Positions 15,715 to 24,536 of a DNA stretch of 64,000 nt are shown one piece after another (the first letter of the stretch is position 1; every line of letters begins with the position of its first letter). Source of the DNA: Sphingomonas aerophila (lineage in GTDB: Bacteria; Pseudomonadota; Alphaproteobacteria; Sphingomonadales; Sphingomonadaceae); NCBI RefSeq assembly GCF_014199305.1, contig NZ_JACIJK010000008.1, forward strand, positions 1-64,000. Direction: 5' to 3'. The notes beneath the pieces were generated by a model, which was not told the origin of the DNA, made no database searches, and worked only from the letters and a program-made list of their open reading frames with translations. The position numbers and the translations under genes were made by a program.

Positions 15715-18414
15715 TCACATGTGTGGCCGCTGTAGCTTGGCCATGGTCGCGTTCATGGCGTTCTGCGTCAGCATTGGCGACATCTCGATTATTGCCTGAA
15801 CGGCCATAGCCTTGACGGCCTCGGGATCGTTGCTCGTGATTGAGCCGAATGTCACGTTCACGTTGTTGCCACCGTTACCGCGTACAGCATCCAGCTTGTG
15901 ATGCGGGATCACATTGGCATTCTGTCCAATATCCACCAACTCTGCGCCACGCTCGCCCACCACGTACCGGCCCGGTCGAGTAAGACCACCATTGGCCCTG
16001 AAGCCCGAGAAGTTCAGCAGCCCGTTTGAGCCTACGGAACCGATTGCTCCTGCCGACGAGCCCACACTCGCCAATGAGCCGCCAGCTGCCGCGCCACCAA
16101 GACCCGCAATGCCCTTGATCAAGCCGCCCAGCAGACCCCCGCCGCCGCTGCTCTCACCGCCAAACAGCAGGGAGCCAAGCGGCTTGACGAGCAGTTGCTG
16201 GAGCGCGATTTTAAGCAGGCCATCGACAACGGTGTCTGCCATCTTCGTGAACGCATCGCCCAGATTGCCTGCGCCCTTGATGCAATCAAGCAAGCCGCTC
16301 TGAAGCCCCTCAAGTCCGTCTACTTCTACGTTCTGAAGCGCCTCGTTGATCTCGTCGGCTGTCTTGGGAATAGCATCCAGGTACTGCGCCAGCGGTCCCA
16401 TGGTTTGCTGTTCAACCTGCTTGCCCTGCGCGGCACGAAGCTGCGGCAGCATGGCCAGACGACGCTTGGCGACCTCCTTCTCCGCATCGGTGGCGTCCCG
16501 GGTAGCAAGTATCGCATCCAGCGCTAGCTTCTCCTGCTCGATCTGAAGATCGAGCAAGCGCAACTCTGCGGCACGGCGGTCCTTCGCCGTTTTCGCCATG
16601 CTGCTCTGAAGCTGGGCAATGTCTTCGGCGTTTTGGAGTGAGCCGCTCTTCAGCTTCAACTCCTCCTGCGCATTGAACTCGGACTCCTTGTAAGTGAGAG
16701 CCTGCTTCTTGTTGGCCGTAATGCGTTCTTCGATGCTCTTCAGTTCCGCGACCTGTGCCTCGGTATAGCGCTTGCTACCCTGGGGACCGTCCTTATCGAT
16801 CTGGTCCATGCGGTTCTTGCGGTCCTGATCGAGAGCCTGCTGCTCAAACTCAAACCGCTCATGGCCAACCGTTGCCAGCGCAGCCCTGCTGTCTAGCTCT
16901 TCGCCGTCCGCGCGGTTCTTGTCTGCCGTGAACGCTTCCAGGTCACGACGGGATTTCTCGACAGCACGCTCCTGTTCGCGACGGGCCTTTTCGGCTTCCC
17001 GCTCGGCCTTGTCGGCGGCGCTATGCCCGCCCTTGTTCCTGGGAGGTGTTGGAGGAGGCGTTCTGCCCGTCCCGTGATCCACCGTGCGCCCTGCGCGAAT
17101 GTCGGCAGTTACCCTGCGGGCAGTCTCAGATAGCTGCGCATCTGTGAGACCCTTGCCTGAGAAGTTGCGGTAGTCCTTGCCGCCATAGGTTCTGATGTTG
17201 CGGATGACCTTGTTTCGAGCTGACTGAACGCGAGATCGCTGCCAGCCAGCATCGTAGTCGTCGCCCATGTGCCAGCGCTCAATAAGCGGAGTCTCGACGA
17301 AGTGCTGACCGCCGCCGGAGCGGTCGATCATGCGATTGAGCACGCGCTTGGTCCCGTTCTCCGCGCGAGTGCCCAGATTGTCTGCCCAGGCGTAGGCGTT
17401 GTGAGCCTTGTCGATAAAGCGCAGCAGGTTGCCGATTGTCTCGCGGGTGTAGTTGGCGTCCCTTCTGATCCACTCCATGACGTTGCTGGCGTTCTCGCCC
17501 AGCGGATTGAAGACGTTGTCCAGACCCTCGAAGTTGGCACGTATGTCAGCGCCCGCTTCCTCGGCAGCGGCAACGATATTGTCCATGGCTTCGCTACCGT
17601 GGCTCATGCCGTCAACGATACTGTCGCTGATGCCGCTCCCTTGGTCGAAAGCACCAACCAGTTCCATGAGGCTATTTTCCATCAGCGTTTTGGCCTGATC
17701 GAAAGTCGCTGGCAGTTCCTGAAACTCGGAGTCGATCTGCGCAGTGATCTTTGTGTCCACGAACGCATCGTAGAGCATCTTCGAGGTCAGCTTGCCCTCG
17801 CTCGCCATCTGCTTGAGTTCGGACTTGGTCTTGCCCAGGCTGTCGGTGAGGATTCTGGTGATGCGAGGAGAAGCCTCCATGATCTGCCCAAGTTCTTCCC
17901 ACTGGACGCTTGTGCTTGAAAGAGCCTGTCCCATCTGAAGCTGAGCGGACTGCTGCTCCTGGGTGGAAGCGCCGCTGATCTTCAGCGCCTTGGTGAATGT
18001 CTCGGTAGCACGGGCGTTGTCTGCTTGGCTTCTGCCCAGTTCCTTGGAGGTGGGCATGAACTTGGCATACAGGTCGCTGATGCCTGAGACTTCTGATCGG
18101 GTCTCCTTGGCGATGTCTTCGACATCGCGCATCGCGATGCCCTGATTGCCCATCTGCGCAGTGGAAAGCCTGAGCTGCGCCTCCATCTTCTTGTTGGCGT
18201 CGGCTAGTTCAAGGTACTTGCGAGCGCCCTCGATTGCCTTGTCGAACACCAGCGCGGCGGCAAAGCCCTTCACGGCTGTTGCCGTGCGATCCATTGCTCT
18301 GTTGATCGCTTCCGTGTTGCGCGTCGTGGCTTTGCTCGCGCGCTCCAGGCCATTGATGAAGTTGGCGCTTTGTAGTTCCAGGGACGCGGTCAATGCGCCA
18401 ATTTGTTGTGCCAT
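15715..18414 (-). CDS. Tail tape measure protein, 899 aa
   Basis: Sets tail length and is ejected into the host. The N-terminal 250 residues match the tape measure domain (LTASLELQSANFINGLERAS; later LGQIMEASPRITRILTDSLG and KLTSKMLYDAFV). A central Lys/Arg/Glu-rich coiled-coil stretch lies near residues 465-620. Hydrophobic glycine-rich segments follow near the C-terminus (LLGGLIKGIAGLGGAAAGG), probably for membrane passage. It directly follows the G/GT chaperone genes. At about 8.1 bases per residue triplet the gene predicts a tail of ordinary siphovirus length. The ATG at 18414 is preceded by GGCGGAGGGC. Confidence 0.9.
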   Translation of the reverse strand: MAQQIGALTASLELQSANFINGLERASKATTRNTEAINRAMDRTATAVKGFAAALVFDKAIEGARKYLELADANKKMEAQLRLSTAQMGNQGIAMRDVEDIAKETRSEVSGISDLYAKFMPTSKELGRSQADNARATETFTKALKISGASTQEQQSAQLQMGQALSSTSVQWEELGQIMEASPRITRILTDSLGKTKSELKQMASEGKLTSKMLYDAFVDTKITAQIDSEFQELPATFDQAKTLMENSLMELVGAFDQGSGISDSIVDGMSHGSEAMDNIVAAAEEAGADIRANFEGLDNVFNPLGENASNVMEWIRRDANYTRETIGNLLRFIDKAHNAYAWADNLGTRAENGTKRVLNRMIDRSGGGQHFVETPLIERWHMGDDYDAGWQRSRVQSARNKVIRNIRTYGGKDYRNFSGKGLTDAQLSETARRVTADIRAGRTVDHGTGRTPPPTPPRNKGGHSAADKAEREAEKARREQERAVEKSRRDLEAFTADKNRADGEELDSRAALATVGHERFEFEQQALDQDRKNRMDQIDKDGPQGSKRYTEAQVAELKSIEERITANKKQALTYKESEFNAQEELKLKSGSLQNAEDIAQLQSSMAKTAKDRRAAELRLLDLQIEQEKLALDAILATRDATDAEKEVAKRRLAMLPQLRAAQGKQVEQQTMGPLAQYLDAIPKTADEINEALQNVEVDGLEGLQSGLLDCIKGAGNLGDAFTKMADTVVDGLLKIALQQLLVKPLGSLLFGGESSGGGGLLGGLIKGIAGLGGAAAGGSLASVGSSAGAIGSVGSNGLLNFSGFRANGGLTRPGRYVVGERGAELVDIGQNANVIPHHKLDAVRGNGGNNVNVTFGSITSNDPEAVKAMAVQAIIEMSPMLTQNAMNATMAKLQRPHM

Positions 18415-18437
18415 GCGGCCCTCCGCCGTTCTTTTAA

Positions 18438-18878
18438 CTACTTAGCGGGAGGACTGATTTTCTCGGGTGTACTGGCCTTTGCCGCAGAGTCTCGCTTGGT
18501 GCCCTTGTCTTTGCGCGGTTTGCGCGGCTTCTTTGGAGGAGGCGTTTCCGCTTCCGCTTTGGCGGTTCGGCCGATGAAGAAGTCTCGTACCTTCTCGTCC
18601 AACTCTTCGGGAGTTGGATCGGGCTTGTAATTGTCCTCGGGGTCACGGTCGATGAACCGCGGTATTTTGGAACTCGCCACGCCATTGATGGAGCAGAGGA
18701 CCTGAAGACCGAGTTCAGTCCGATGATCCTCAGCTTCACAGCCCCAGGGCTCAAGCTGGTAGTAGGCAATCCAGCGGACGAACTCGTCGCGAGGCATTGT
18801 CTCTAACTCGGAGAGCGTTTTCCCCAACTTGAGCGCCAGCCGCATTGCGAACCGAAGCTCATAGTTCTCCCTCAGCCT
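18438..18878 (-). CDS. Tail assembly chaperone T-part, made by -1 frameshift
   Basis: The frame runs open from the A8 slippery run (18878-18885) through RLRENYELRFAMRLALKLG to the stop at 18438. GKTLSELETMPRDEFVRWIA and YYQLEPWG match the DUF4035 (GpT-like) family. The internal ATG at 18845 has no ribosome site, so expression as the C-terminal part of a G-T fusion (about 286 aa) is expected, as in lambda. The C-terminal 50 residues are a Lys/Pro-rich tail. In lambda-like phages GT bridges the tape measure and tube protein. Confidence 0.8.
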   Translation of the reverse strand, partial: RLRENYELRFAMRLALKLGKTLSELETMPRDEFVRWIAYYQLEPWGCEAEDHRTELGLQVLCSINGVASSKIPRFIDRDPEDNYKPDPTPEELDEKVRDFFIGRTAKAEAETPPPKKPRKPRKDKGTKRDSAAKASTPEKISPPAK

Positions 18879-19297
18879 TTTTTTTCGGCCTCAACGGCAG
18901 CAGGAACGGAGCGCCTGATCTCGTTCAAGTTGATCATTTCCGAATACATGCGCTCGACGGCGGCATGCGCCCACCTGTTCATCTCGGGGAAGTCTGCCTC
19001 AGTGAAGAGCAGATCGCCGTTCTCATCAACAATGCTGTAAACAAGCGCCAGCAGCGAAACGTCCAAGAACTCGGGCTCTTGTAGGTTCTTGCGCTCCTCA
19101 ACAGGTGCGTCCTGGTCGTCCTCGTAGGCATTTACAGCCTCGCGATACCTTCGAATACGTTCAAGGTAGGAAATCCTACCCTGAACGCTTAGCTGCTGAA
19201 TGCGCGCCAAAGCGCCCTCGCCAAGTTCTGGGACGAGCACGTCAACGCTTGGTAGTTTAGCCGCCAGAAAGTCAGCGCGAGAGAACAGCTTCGTCAT
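18872..19297 (-). CDS. Tail assembly chaperone G-like, 141 aa
   Basis: Lies between the tail tube and tape measure genes, the invariable place of the G chaperone. It is acidic and helical (ELGEGALARIQQLSVQGRIS, YREAVNAYEDDQDAPVEE), ending VEAEKKG. Just before its stop the RNA reads GAA AAA AAA GGC TGA; slippage at the A8 run gives the longer GT product. The short form coats the tape measure during assembly while a minority GT form recruits tube subunits; this role is by analogy to lambda. Confidence 0.8.
   Translation of the reverse strand: MTKLFSRADFLAAKLPSVDVLVPELGEGALARIQQLSVQGRISYLERIRRYREAVNAYEDDQDAPVEERKNLQEPEFLDVSLLALVYSIVDENGDLLFTEADFPEMNRWAHAAVERMYSEMINLNEIRRSVPAAVEAEKKG
18877..18886 (-). 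other. -1 ribosomal slippage site in G/GT
   Basis: G followed by eight A then GGC on the minus strand. Zero frame: GAA AAA AAA GGC TGA (stop at 18872-18874). The -1 frame continues AGG CTG AGG GAG AAC without a stop into the T reading frame. Position, direction of shift and downstream family all match the lambda G-GT arrangement, although lambda uses GGGAAAG. Confidence 0.8.
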
Positions 19298-19301
19298 TGG
19301 C

Positions 19302-19724
19302 TTATGCCGCCGCCGTTTCGGTCACTGCGCCGGTGATTTCCAGCGTGGCAGTAGCCTTCACGTTCTCGTCCTGGCCGCCGCTGCGCTCGAAGGTGAGCAC
19401 GAATGAGGTCATCTCGTACTTGGTGCCATCGCTTAGGGTAAGGCGGAACTTGGTTGCTGCGCGAGTGCCGCGCGCTGCGCGAAGCGCAAGCTGTCCTGCG
19501 TCCTTGGGCAGGAAGATCAAGGTGACGGAAAGCTGACCCTCGTCAGGCAGACCCATGCTCTTTTCCTTGGCAACGCTGTCGAAGTCCGTGTTGTCGATCA
19601 CGGCAGCAGAGCCGCCACCTAGACCGCTGAAGTCGGTAAAACCCTTGACCTGAATGTAAGTAGCACCGCCTGCGCCGGTGCCGATTTCGAGCTTGGTGCC
19701 CGCAGTATTGATTCCCTGGGCCAT
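19302..19724 (-). CDS. Major tail tube protein, 140 aa
   Basis: A beta-rich protein beginning MAQGINTAGTKLEIGTGAGG, with FTDFSGLGGGSAAVIDNTDF and a C-terminal strand pattern ending ATATLEITGAVTETAAA. This matches siphovirus tail tube proteins, which form hexameric rings around the tape measure. The ATG at 19724 follows AAGGAG at 9 bases. It is preceded by the head-tail completion genes and followed by the G/GT chaperones, the conserved morphogenesis order. As a highly expressed protein it has the best ribosome site of its group. Confidence 0.85.
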   Translation of the reverse strand: MAQGINTAGTKLEIGTGAGGATYIQVKGFTDFSGLGGGSAAVIDNTDFDSVAKEKSMGLPDEGQLSVTLIFLPKDAGQLALRAARGTRAATKFRLTLSDGTKYEMTSFVLTFERSGGQDENVKATATLEITGAVTETAAA

Positions 19725-19791
19725 TGTTGGCTTCTCCTTTTATTGGGCGCGACCCCAATAAGCGGGTCTCGCCATTACTTATCTGGTTGGC

Positions 19792-20151
19792 TCACTCGCG
19801 GTGCGTGATGCGAAACTCCAGCATGATGCGCGACAGATCGGGATTGCTGGTCAGGTCGCTCATGTCTTGTTCGTTGATCAGCGCGCAATCCTGGATTTCC
19901 TCATCTCGATAGCCGTCAAGCAGCGCGCGAATGCTGGTTGCCAGGGTGCGAGCAGCGTCGAAATCGGCGGCATACACATCGACCTGGAACCTGGGCTTCG
20001 CAGTACCAATCGGGCCGTCGAAGTCGCGCAACCTAGGGGTGCTGACGCGCGTGTAAGTCAGGAACGGCGCACTTTTGCCCTTGGGGACAACTACGGGATA
20101 ACTCTGTGGACAAACGCTGCTGAGCAGCGCGGTTAGGGTCGCTTCGATCAC
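19792..20151 (-). CDS. Tail completion protein, DUF3168 family
   Basis: 119 residues, starting at GTG 20151 and overlapping the upstream stop (GTGA). The N-terminal helix MIEATLTALLSSVCPQSYPV followed by FLTYTRVSTPRLRDFDGP and strands RFQVDVYAADFDAARTLATS is the DUF3168 pattern (HK97 gp11/SPP1 gp17-like tail terminator). Such proteins cap the tail tube and join it to the head. It sits between the gp10-like gene and the tail tube gene, as expected. Confidence 0.8.
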   Translation of the reverse strand: MIEATLTALLSSVCPQSYPVVVPKGKSAPFLTYTRVSTPRLRDFDGPIGTAKPRFQVDVYAADFDAARTLATSIRALLDGYRDEEIQDCALINEQDMSDLTSNPDLSRIMLEFRITHRE

Positions 20152-20609
20152 TTTCGTGCCTTTCTGGCGGCACGATCAATCGCCTTTTTGAGTTCCTGGG
20201 AGAGCGCATCGACCACCTCGCCAGCTACCCGGTCGAGTGCTGGACGAAACCATGGCTTCGCGCCCTCATGCTCGGTGCCAAACTCGCTGAAGCGGCCCCA
20301 GAAAGCGCTGCCGGTGGTCACAACGAAGGCAATCGTCTGCCGCTTCCGCGACTTGACCTTCCGCGTCTTGATATTCTCGTGAAGTCGCCCGTAATCGGCG
20401 CTGTTCTGAGTGCCGTCCTTGTTACGCCACGTCTTTTTGGTCGGCTCAGTGCCGCGAGGTGCGGCATCTTTGACCGCATCGCGCATCACGTTCGCGGCTT
20501 TGCGCGTTCCTGACGCACCAGCCTTGGTTGCCACCTCGGGGCCAAGCGCCTTCAGGGCAGCATTTAGCTCTTTGGCTCCATCTAGCTTGAAGCTGCTTCG
20601 CGTGGGCAT
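20148..20609 (-). CDS. HK97 gp10-like tail component, 153 aa
   Basis: The sequence GAKELNAALKALGPEVATKA followed by the basic helix and AFVVTTGSAFWGRFSEFGT with HEGAKPWFRPALD is the HK97 gp10-like signature (the 'E-F-G-T ... P-W-F-R-P' core). These proteins act at the head-tail joining stage. The ATG overlaps the upstream stop (TGATG) and follows GAGG. The C-terminus is strongly basic (KKAIDRAARKARK). Overlaps with both neighbours indicate tight translational coupling through the connector genes. Confidence 0.85.
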   Translation of the reverse strand: MPTRSSFKLDGAKELNAALKALGPEVATKAGASGTRKAANVMRDAVKDAAPRGTEPTKKTWRNKDGTQNSADYGRLHENIKTRKVKSRKRQTIAFVVTTGSAFWGRFSEFGTEHEGAKPWFRPALDRVAGEVVDALSQELKKAIDRAARKARK

Positions 20610-20923
20610 CAGACGGCCCTCACGATCAGGGCGAGCGCCTCGCGTCGGCCGATCTCATCCACGCCGACGACGCAGAACCGCTGTCCGTCGCACTCGATCT
20701 GGTTGGCTGTCGTTACGTCGCTGCGGTAGCGCACGACGAAGCGGGCCTCGGCTGCTTCAGCCTTGCCTGCCATGCGGTTTACTTCTGTGAGTGATAGCCT
20801 TTCGCGCGCTGCCCAGACCGTCGCGATTGTGTTCCAGCTTGGCTTTTCGACACCCGTAGGTGAGCGCTCCACGCCTGCCGCGTAGATCGTCACTCGGCGG
20901 TCCATTGATCCGGCCGCAATCAT
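20609..20923 (-). CDS. Head closure (head-tail joining) protein, 104 aa
   Basis: Small beta-barrel protein: MDRRVTIYAAGVERSPTGVE, then WAARERLSLTEVNR and VVRYRSDVTTANQIECDG, the standard pattern of phage head-tail joining proteins (SPP1 gp16/HK97 gp7 type). It plugs the portal-adaptor channel after packaging. It overlaps the upstream adaptor gene (ATGA) and the downstream gp10-like gene. The start is at 20923; an internal Met six codons later is an alternative. Confidence 0.85.
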   Translation of the reverse strand: MIAAGSMDRRVTIYAAGVERSPTGVEKPSWNTIATVWAARERLSLTEVNRMAGKAEAAEARFVVRYRSDVTTANQIECDGQRFCVVGVDEIGRREALALIVRAV

Positions 20924-21195
20924 AGAACGCTCACGCGGTATGGGCTCAGGATGCGGTAGAAGGTCGCTTCGCCAACCGTCTTGCCCTCGCGATTGGTGTA
21001 TAGGTCAGCGACAAATATGGCGATTGCCTGCTTGACGCTTACTGGACATTCCATGGGCAAGAATACCTTGCCAGTGTACGCTTCTGCCTGCTCCTGAGCA
21101 GTGGCGATCAGCGTTTCGAGCAAAGCATCTTCGGCAGTGTCGTCGATACGGCACCACTCTCGTACCTGCTGCGGAAAGATAACGGGATTAACCAT
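20920..21195 (-). CDS. Head-tail connector (gp6-like adaptor), 91 aa
   Basis: Helical adaptor that docks under the portal ring. VREWCRIDDTAEDALLETLI followed by AQEQAEAYTGKVF and VKQAIAIFVADLYTNREG is the typical gp6/SPP1 gp15-like pattern. The ATG at 21195 has no Shine-Dalgarno; ATAAGTA sits exactly 4 bases before it, the same geometry as at five other genes. A TTG directly before the ATG is an unlikely start. It lies 65 bases after the capsid gene. Confidence 0.8.
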   Translation of the reverse strand: MVNPVIFPQQVREWCRIDDTAEDALLETLIATAQEQAEAYTGKVFLPMECPVSVKQAIAIFVADLYTNREGKTVGEATFYRILSPYRVSVL

Positions 21196-21260
21196 CAACT
21201 ACTTATCAGAAAGGAAGAGCCGAACGTTTCCGCCCGGCTCTCCTCTAACTGTCTGTGCGA

Positions 21261-22454
21261 TTAGGCGCTGATCTTCAGCACCTTCACTGCTTCGCTGTCC
21301 TTTAGGACGCCACCAACGCGCTTCGTGGTATAAAAACCAACGTAAGGCTTGTTGGTGAACGGATCACGCAGGATGCGAATGCCGATGCGGTCGGCGATCA
21401 TGTATGCCGACTTGTAGTTGCCATAAGCTAGGGGCAGCTTTCCGGCAGCAACGTCGTCCATGTCCTGACATTCCCAGATAGGGTCGCCAAGGAAGGTCGA
21501 TGGCTGACCGATGATCAGGCTAGGCTGCCAGAGCGGACGGCCCTGGCTGTCTGCCTTGCTCATGAGACTGGCCAGCGTGGTGCTGTTGGCGAGAAAGCCT
21601 GCGCCGGAGCGGTATTCGCCCTTGAGCGAGTACTTCAGCTGATAGAACGCCGCGAGATCGGTGGGCAGTGCTGCTGCCTGACCGCTCACTACGTGCTGGA
21701 TGGTGCCGTAAGGACGGGTCGCATCGCCAGTCAGTGCGGTTGCGCCAGCCAGCATACCCTTGGGCTTGTTCACGCCATCGCCGCTCAGGAATGCTTTTGC
21801 TTCCGCGCGAGCAAACTCCTGCGCAACTTCCGCTGCGATAAACGCCTCTACGTCGAAGCCCGCATCGTCGAGCAGCTTCTGCGTGACCATAGGGTTCGCG
21901 TAGACTTCGCCGAACGAAGGGGTGATCTCAACCAACTGCGAGGTATTGGTCGCTGTGCGAGCATCGGTTTCACCGACCCAAGCCGACGTGGTGCCCTTCT
22001 TGTTGTAGAGGAACTTCACGTTCTCGCTGGTGCTGGTCACAACGTCGCAAAGCGCGCGGAGTGGGTTGATCTGAACGACCTTCTCGATGATTGCGGTGCT
22101 CAGGGTTTCAGGAACCGAGTAGCCGCCGTCGGTGTCGCTGCCGACGCTCATTGCTTTGGCTTCTAGGTCAGCGAGGTTGCCCTCGATGCCCTTACGAGCG
22201 AACTTCAGGAAGGCTTCGCGATGCGCATCAACGTCCGCGTTTGCTTCCGAAGCGCCAACGCGATTGGACTTCTTGGCGAGGTCGGTGACAGTGCTCTGGA
22301 GGGCGACGAGGTCGCCTGCCATGTTGGTGATCTTCTGCTCGGTCAGCGGATCAACGCTGCCCTTCTTCTGAATCTCGTTCAGACGGTCATTGATAGCAGA
22401 CTTGAACTGCTCAAAACCGCTGCCGAGGGCATTAATGTCATTGATGTCGGCCAT
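21261..22454 (-). CDS. Major capsid protein, HK97 fold, 397 aa
   Basis: The first 100 or so residues are a coiled-coil delta-domain (KSAINDRLNEIQKKGSVDPL), presumably removed by the prohead protease. The mature shell protein begins near the GGYSVPETLSTAIIEKV segment and ends VGFYTTKRVGGVLKDSEAVK. This is the HK97-fold capsid family (phage_capsid). The ATG at 22454 follows AAGGAG with ideal spacing, so the upstream Met (22469) is not the start. The start-associated motif CTAAGTA occurs in the gap before it (22527-22533) but not at 4-base spacing. Confidence 0.9.
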   Translation of the reverse strand: MADINDINALGSGFEQFKSAINDRLNEIQKKGSVDPLTEQKITNMAGDLVALQSTVTDLAKKSNRVGASEANADVDAHREAFLKFARKGIEGNLADLEAKAMSVGSDTDGGYSVPETLSTAIIEKVVQINPLRALCDVVTSTSENVKFLYNKKGTTSAWVGETDARTATNTSQLVEITPSFGEVYANPMVTQKLLDDAGFDVEAFIAAEVAQEFARAEAKAFLSGDGVNKPKGMLAGATALTGDATRPYGTIQHVVSGQAAALPTDLAAFYQLKYSLKGEYRSGAGFLANSTTLASLMSKADSQGRPLWQPSLIIGQPSTFLGDPIWECQDMDDVAAGKLPLAYGNYKSAYMIADRIGIRILRDPFTNKPYVGFYTTKRVGGVLKDSEAVKVLKISA

Positions 22455-22542
22455 TATGGGCTCCTTCATCGTGGTTGTTGTCTCGCAACCTCGACTCCAG
22501 AATCCCTCCGTGCTTGGCTTGCCTTTTACTTAGTCCAGGCGG

Positions 22543-23211
22543 TTAGAAACGCATTGCTGACTGTAGTTTGGTGAGAGCCGCATTCATTTCTGCCGTTGCG
22601 GCAATTTCGTTCTTGCTCTCGAACTGGCTCGCAACTGCGATTGCCTCGCTTTTCGATAAGCCGCATTCACGTAAGAGCTGCTCTAGGTCACGGACACTCA
22701 TGTCCTCGCCCATGCTTTTCACAGCTTGAACACGCGCCTTCTGGTTCGCTGGCAATGTGACTACGCTCACCTCTACAAGATCAACTTCCTTCAGTGTCCT
22801 GCGGGGATCTTCGGGCTTGCTGCGCATGTCGAAGGCAACGGGACGAAAGCCGATGCTCAGGCCAGTAATCGCGCCTGCTTTGAGCGCCACGTAGGTGTCG
22901 CGTCCCATGCTGGTATCGAGCAACTCGCCCGACACTTTCAGGCCGTAACCATCTTCGCTCATCTCAGTCCAGCGACCGATAGGCAGACTGCCGAAAGCGT
23001 CATGGTTTAGAAACATGAGCGGCGAAGTGCCGGCGGATTTGTGTGCTGCTAGGCTCTTCGCAAACGCTCCAGGCGCAATCACGTCGCCATAGCTGTCCAC
23101 ATTACCGAATACCGCGCCGTACCCACTGAATACCTTTGTGTCGGTGTCCACGTCGGTGGTCGCGAACTTACATTCGAGGCGTGTTACCGCCTTCTGCTCG
23201 ATGGGGTTCAC
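22543..23211 (-). CDS. HK97-family prohead protease, 222 aa
   Basis: Serine protease of the U35/HK97 prohead type that trims the capsid delta-domain. Visible core: VFSGYGAVFGNVDSYGDVIA, PLMFLNHDAFGSLPIGRW (probable catalytic His), GAITGLSIGF (probable catalytic Ser) and VDLVEVSVVTLPANQKA. The GTG start overlaps the portal stop (GTGA) and follows GAGG. It precedes the capsid gene, as in HK97-like phages. The last 60 residues are helical and poorly conserved. Confidence 0.9.
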   Translation of the reverse strand: MNPIEQKAVTRLECKFATTDVDTDTKVFSGYGAVFGNVDSYGDVIAPGAFAKSLAAHKSAGTSPLMFLNHDAFGSLPIGRWTEMSEDGYGLKVSGELLDTSMGRDTYVALKAGAITGLSIGFRPVAFDMRSKPEDPRRTLKEVDLVEVSVVTLPANQKARVQAVKSMGEDMSVRDLEQLLRECGLSKSEAIAVASQFESKNEIAATAEMNAALTKLQSAMRF

Positions 23212-24506
23212 TGATCTACCTCGTTTGTATCGTTACTCTGGGAAGAGCCCGGTGCGGGCTGGTTTGGCATCTTGTTCGCGCCACCGAATAGGTTTGCGGC
23301 CCCGTTCAGCTTGTCGGCTTGTGGGTCATCGCTGCGCGGCATGTCCTCCTTGCTGCGCACCTCGTTGGGGGTCATCACGCCGAGCGTGATCATCGTCTGG
23401 TAGTACTGACTTCGCTCAGCAGTGCTGCCGCGTAGGAGAGCATTGCTGTTCAGCTTGACGCAGTACCCCTTGCTGCGCTCGTCAGCGGTGAGCAGATGCG
23501 CGTCGGCACTCTGCTCAAAACGCTCGTACCATGGCATCAAAGTGTGGGTGAGATGCGCCTGGAATAGCTGCTCGACCGATGCGTAGCTGGTGCTGTTGTC
23601 GCTCTGGTTTACCATGATCGGCAGCACACGGAAGAAGCGGCAAATCTCTTCGATCAGGAAGCGCCGACTCTCGATCCACTGCGCATCATTGGCGGTTCCG
23701 CCAATGGCCGTGAACTCCATCTCAAACGGCATCAGCACCGTCTTGTGGGCGTTAGCGGTGCCCTGATGCTGCTCCTGCCACATTGCCTTGAGAGCGGCGC
23801 GCTGCTCGTTGTTCAGGGCTTGTGTACCAGACCTTGTAGTCAGGATTCCGCCGGGGCGTGCTCCGTTCTCAAACAGCTTGGCTCCGTACTTCTCTGTAGC
23901 AAGTGAAAGGCCGATGCTGCGCTTTGCGAGGTGAACAGCATTCAGTCCGCGATAGCCGTTCCAGCTAGGGCCTCGGATATGCCACATGTCCTCTGCCGGT
24001 ACGTCAATGGCAGTCGAATTCGTGCCTTGAACACGATAGGCCAGTTCCATGCTGGAATTCTGGGTGACTGTGACGCTTTCGGGCGTGAAAGCATAAAGCT
24101 CTTTGACGACCTTCCCTACGCGATTGATGTAGACGAAGGCATTGTTGTCGAAGGTCAGGTGAAGTCCGATCTGCTCCCTGAACTCGAAGGAAGTCTGCCA
24201 GTCGTTTGGTTTGCGGTTCAGTAAGTCGTAAAGCGCATGATCTTGCGCTGGTACTGGCGAACCCTTGTCATCTTCGCGGAACACACGGCACGGGACCTGC
24301 GCTAAGCCTTCGCTGATCACTCGTGCGCAGGCCATGACGGCTGAAACCTCCATGGCCGTATGTCGATTGACCGGCTCTCCGGCGGTGTCGTGTGATGCCG
24401 CTAGATCGCGACGAATGTCGTTCTCGGAGGCGACTGGGATTTCCAGCGGTGCTGGATCGCTCTTGCGCTCTGGTGCGCCAAAGATGAACTGTAGTAAGCC
24501 TGCCAT
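23208..24506 (-). CDS. Portal protein, HK97 family, 432 aa
   Basis: Forms the dodecameric ring at the capsid vertex for DNA passage. Recognisable parts: VSAVMACARVISEGLAQVPC near residue 55, DMWHIRGPSWNGYRGLNAVH, and SRRFLIEEICRFFRVLPIMV with LFQAHLTHTLMPWYERFEQS, the standard HK97-type portal pattern. The ATG at 24506 lacks a Shine-Dalgarno; CTAAATA lies 4 bases before it. It follows the large terminase gene by 30 bases. The C-terminus is Asn/Pro-rich. Confidence 0.9.
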   Translation of the reverse strand: MAGLLQFIFGAPERKSDPAPLEIPVASENDIRRDLAASHDTAGEPVNRHTAMEVSAVMACARVISEGLAQVPCRVFREDDKGSPVPAQDHALYDLLNRKPNDWQTSFEFREQIGLHLTFDNNAFVYINRVGKVVKELYAFTPESVTVTQNSSMELAYRVQGTNSTAIDVPAEDMWHIRGPSWNGYRGLNAVHLAKRSIGLSLATEKYGAKLFENGARPGGILTTRSGTQALNNEQRAALKAMWQEQHQGTANAHKTVLMPFEMEFTAIGGTANDAQWIESRRFLIEEICRFFRVLPIMVNQSDNSTSYASVEQLFQAHLTHTLMPWYERFEQSADAHLLTADERSKGYCVKLNSNALLRGSTAERSQYYQTMITLGVMTPNEVRSKEDMPRSDDPQADKLNGAANLFGGANKMPNQPAPGSSQSNDTNEVDQ

Positions 24507-24536
24507 CCGATATTTAGCAGAAAGGGCAGAAAGCGG

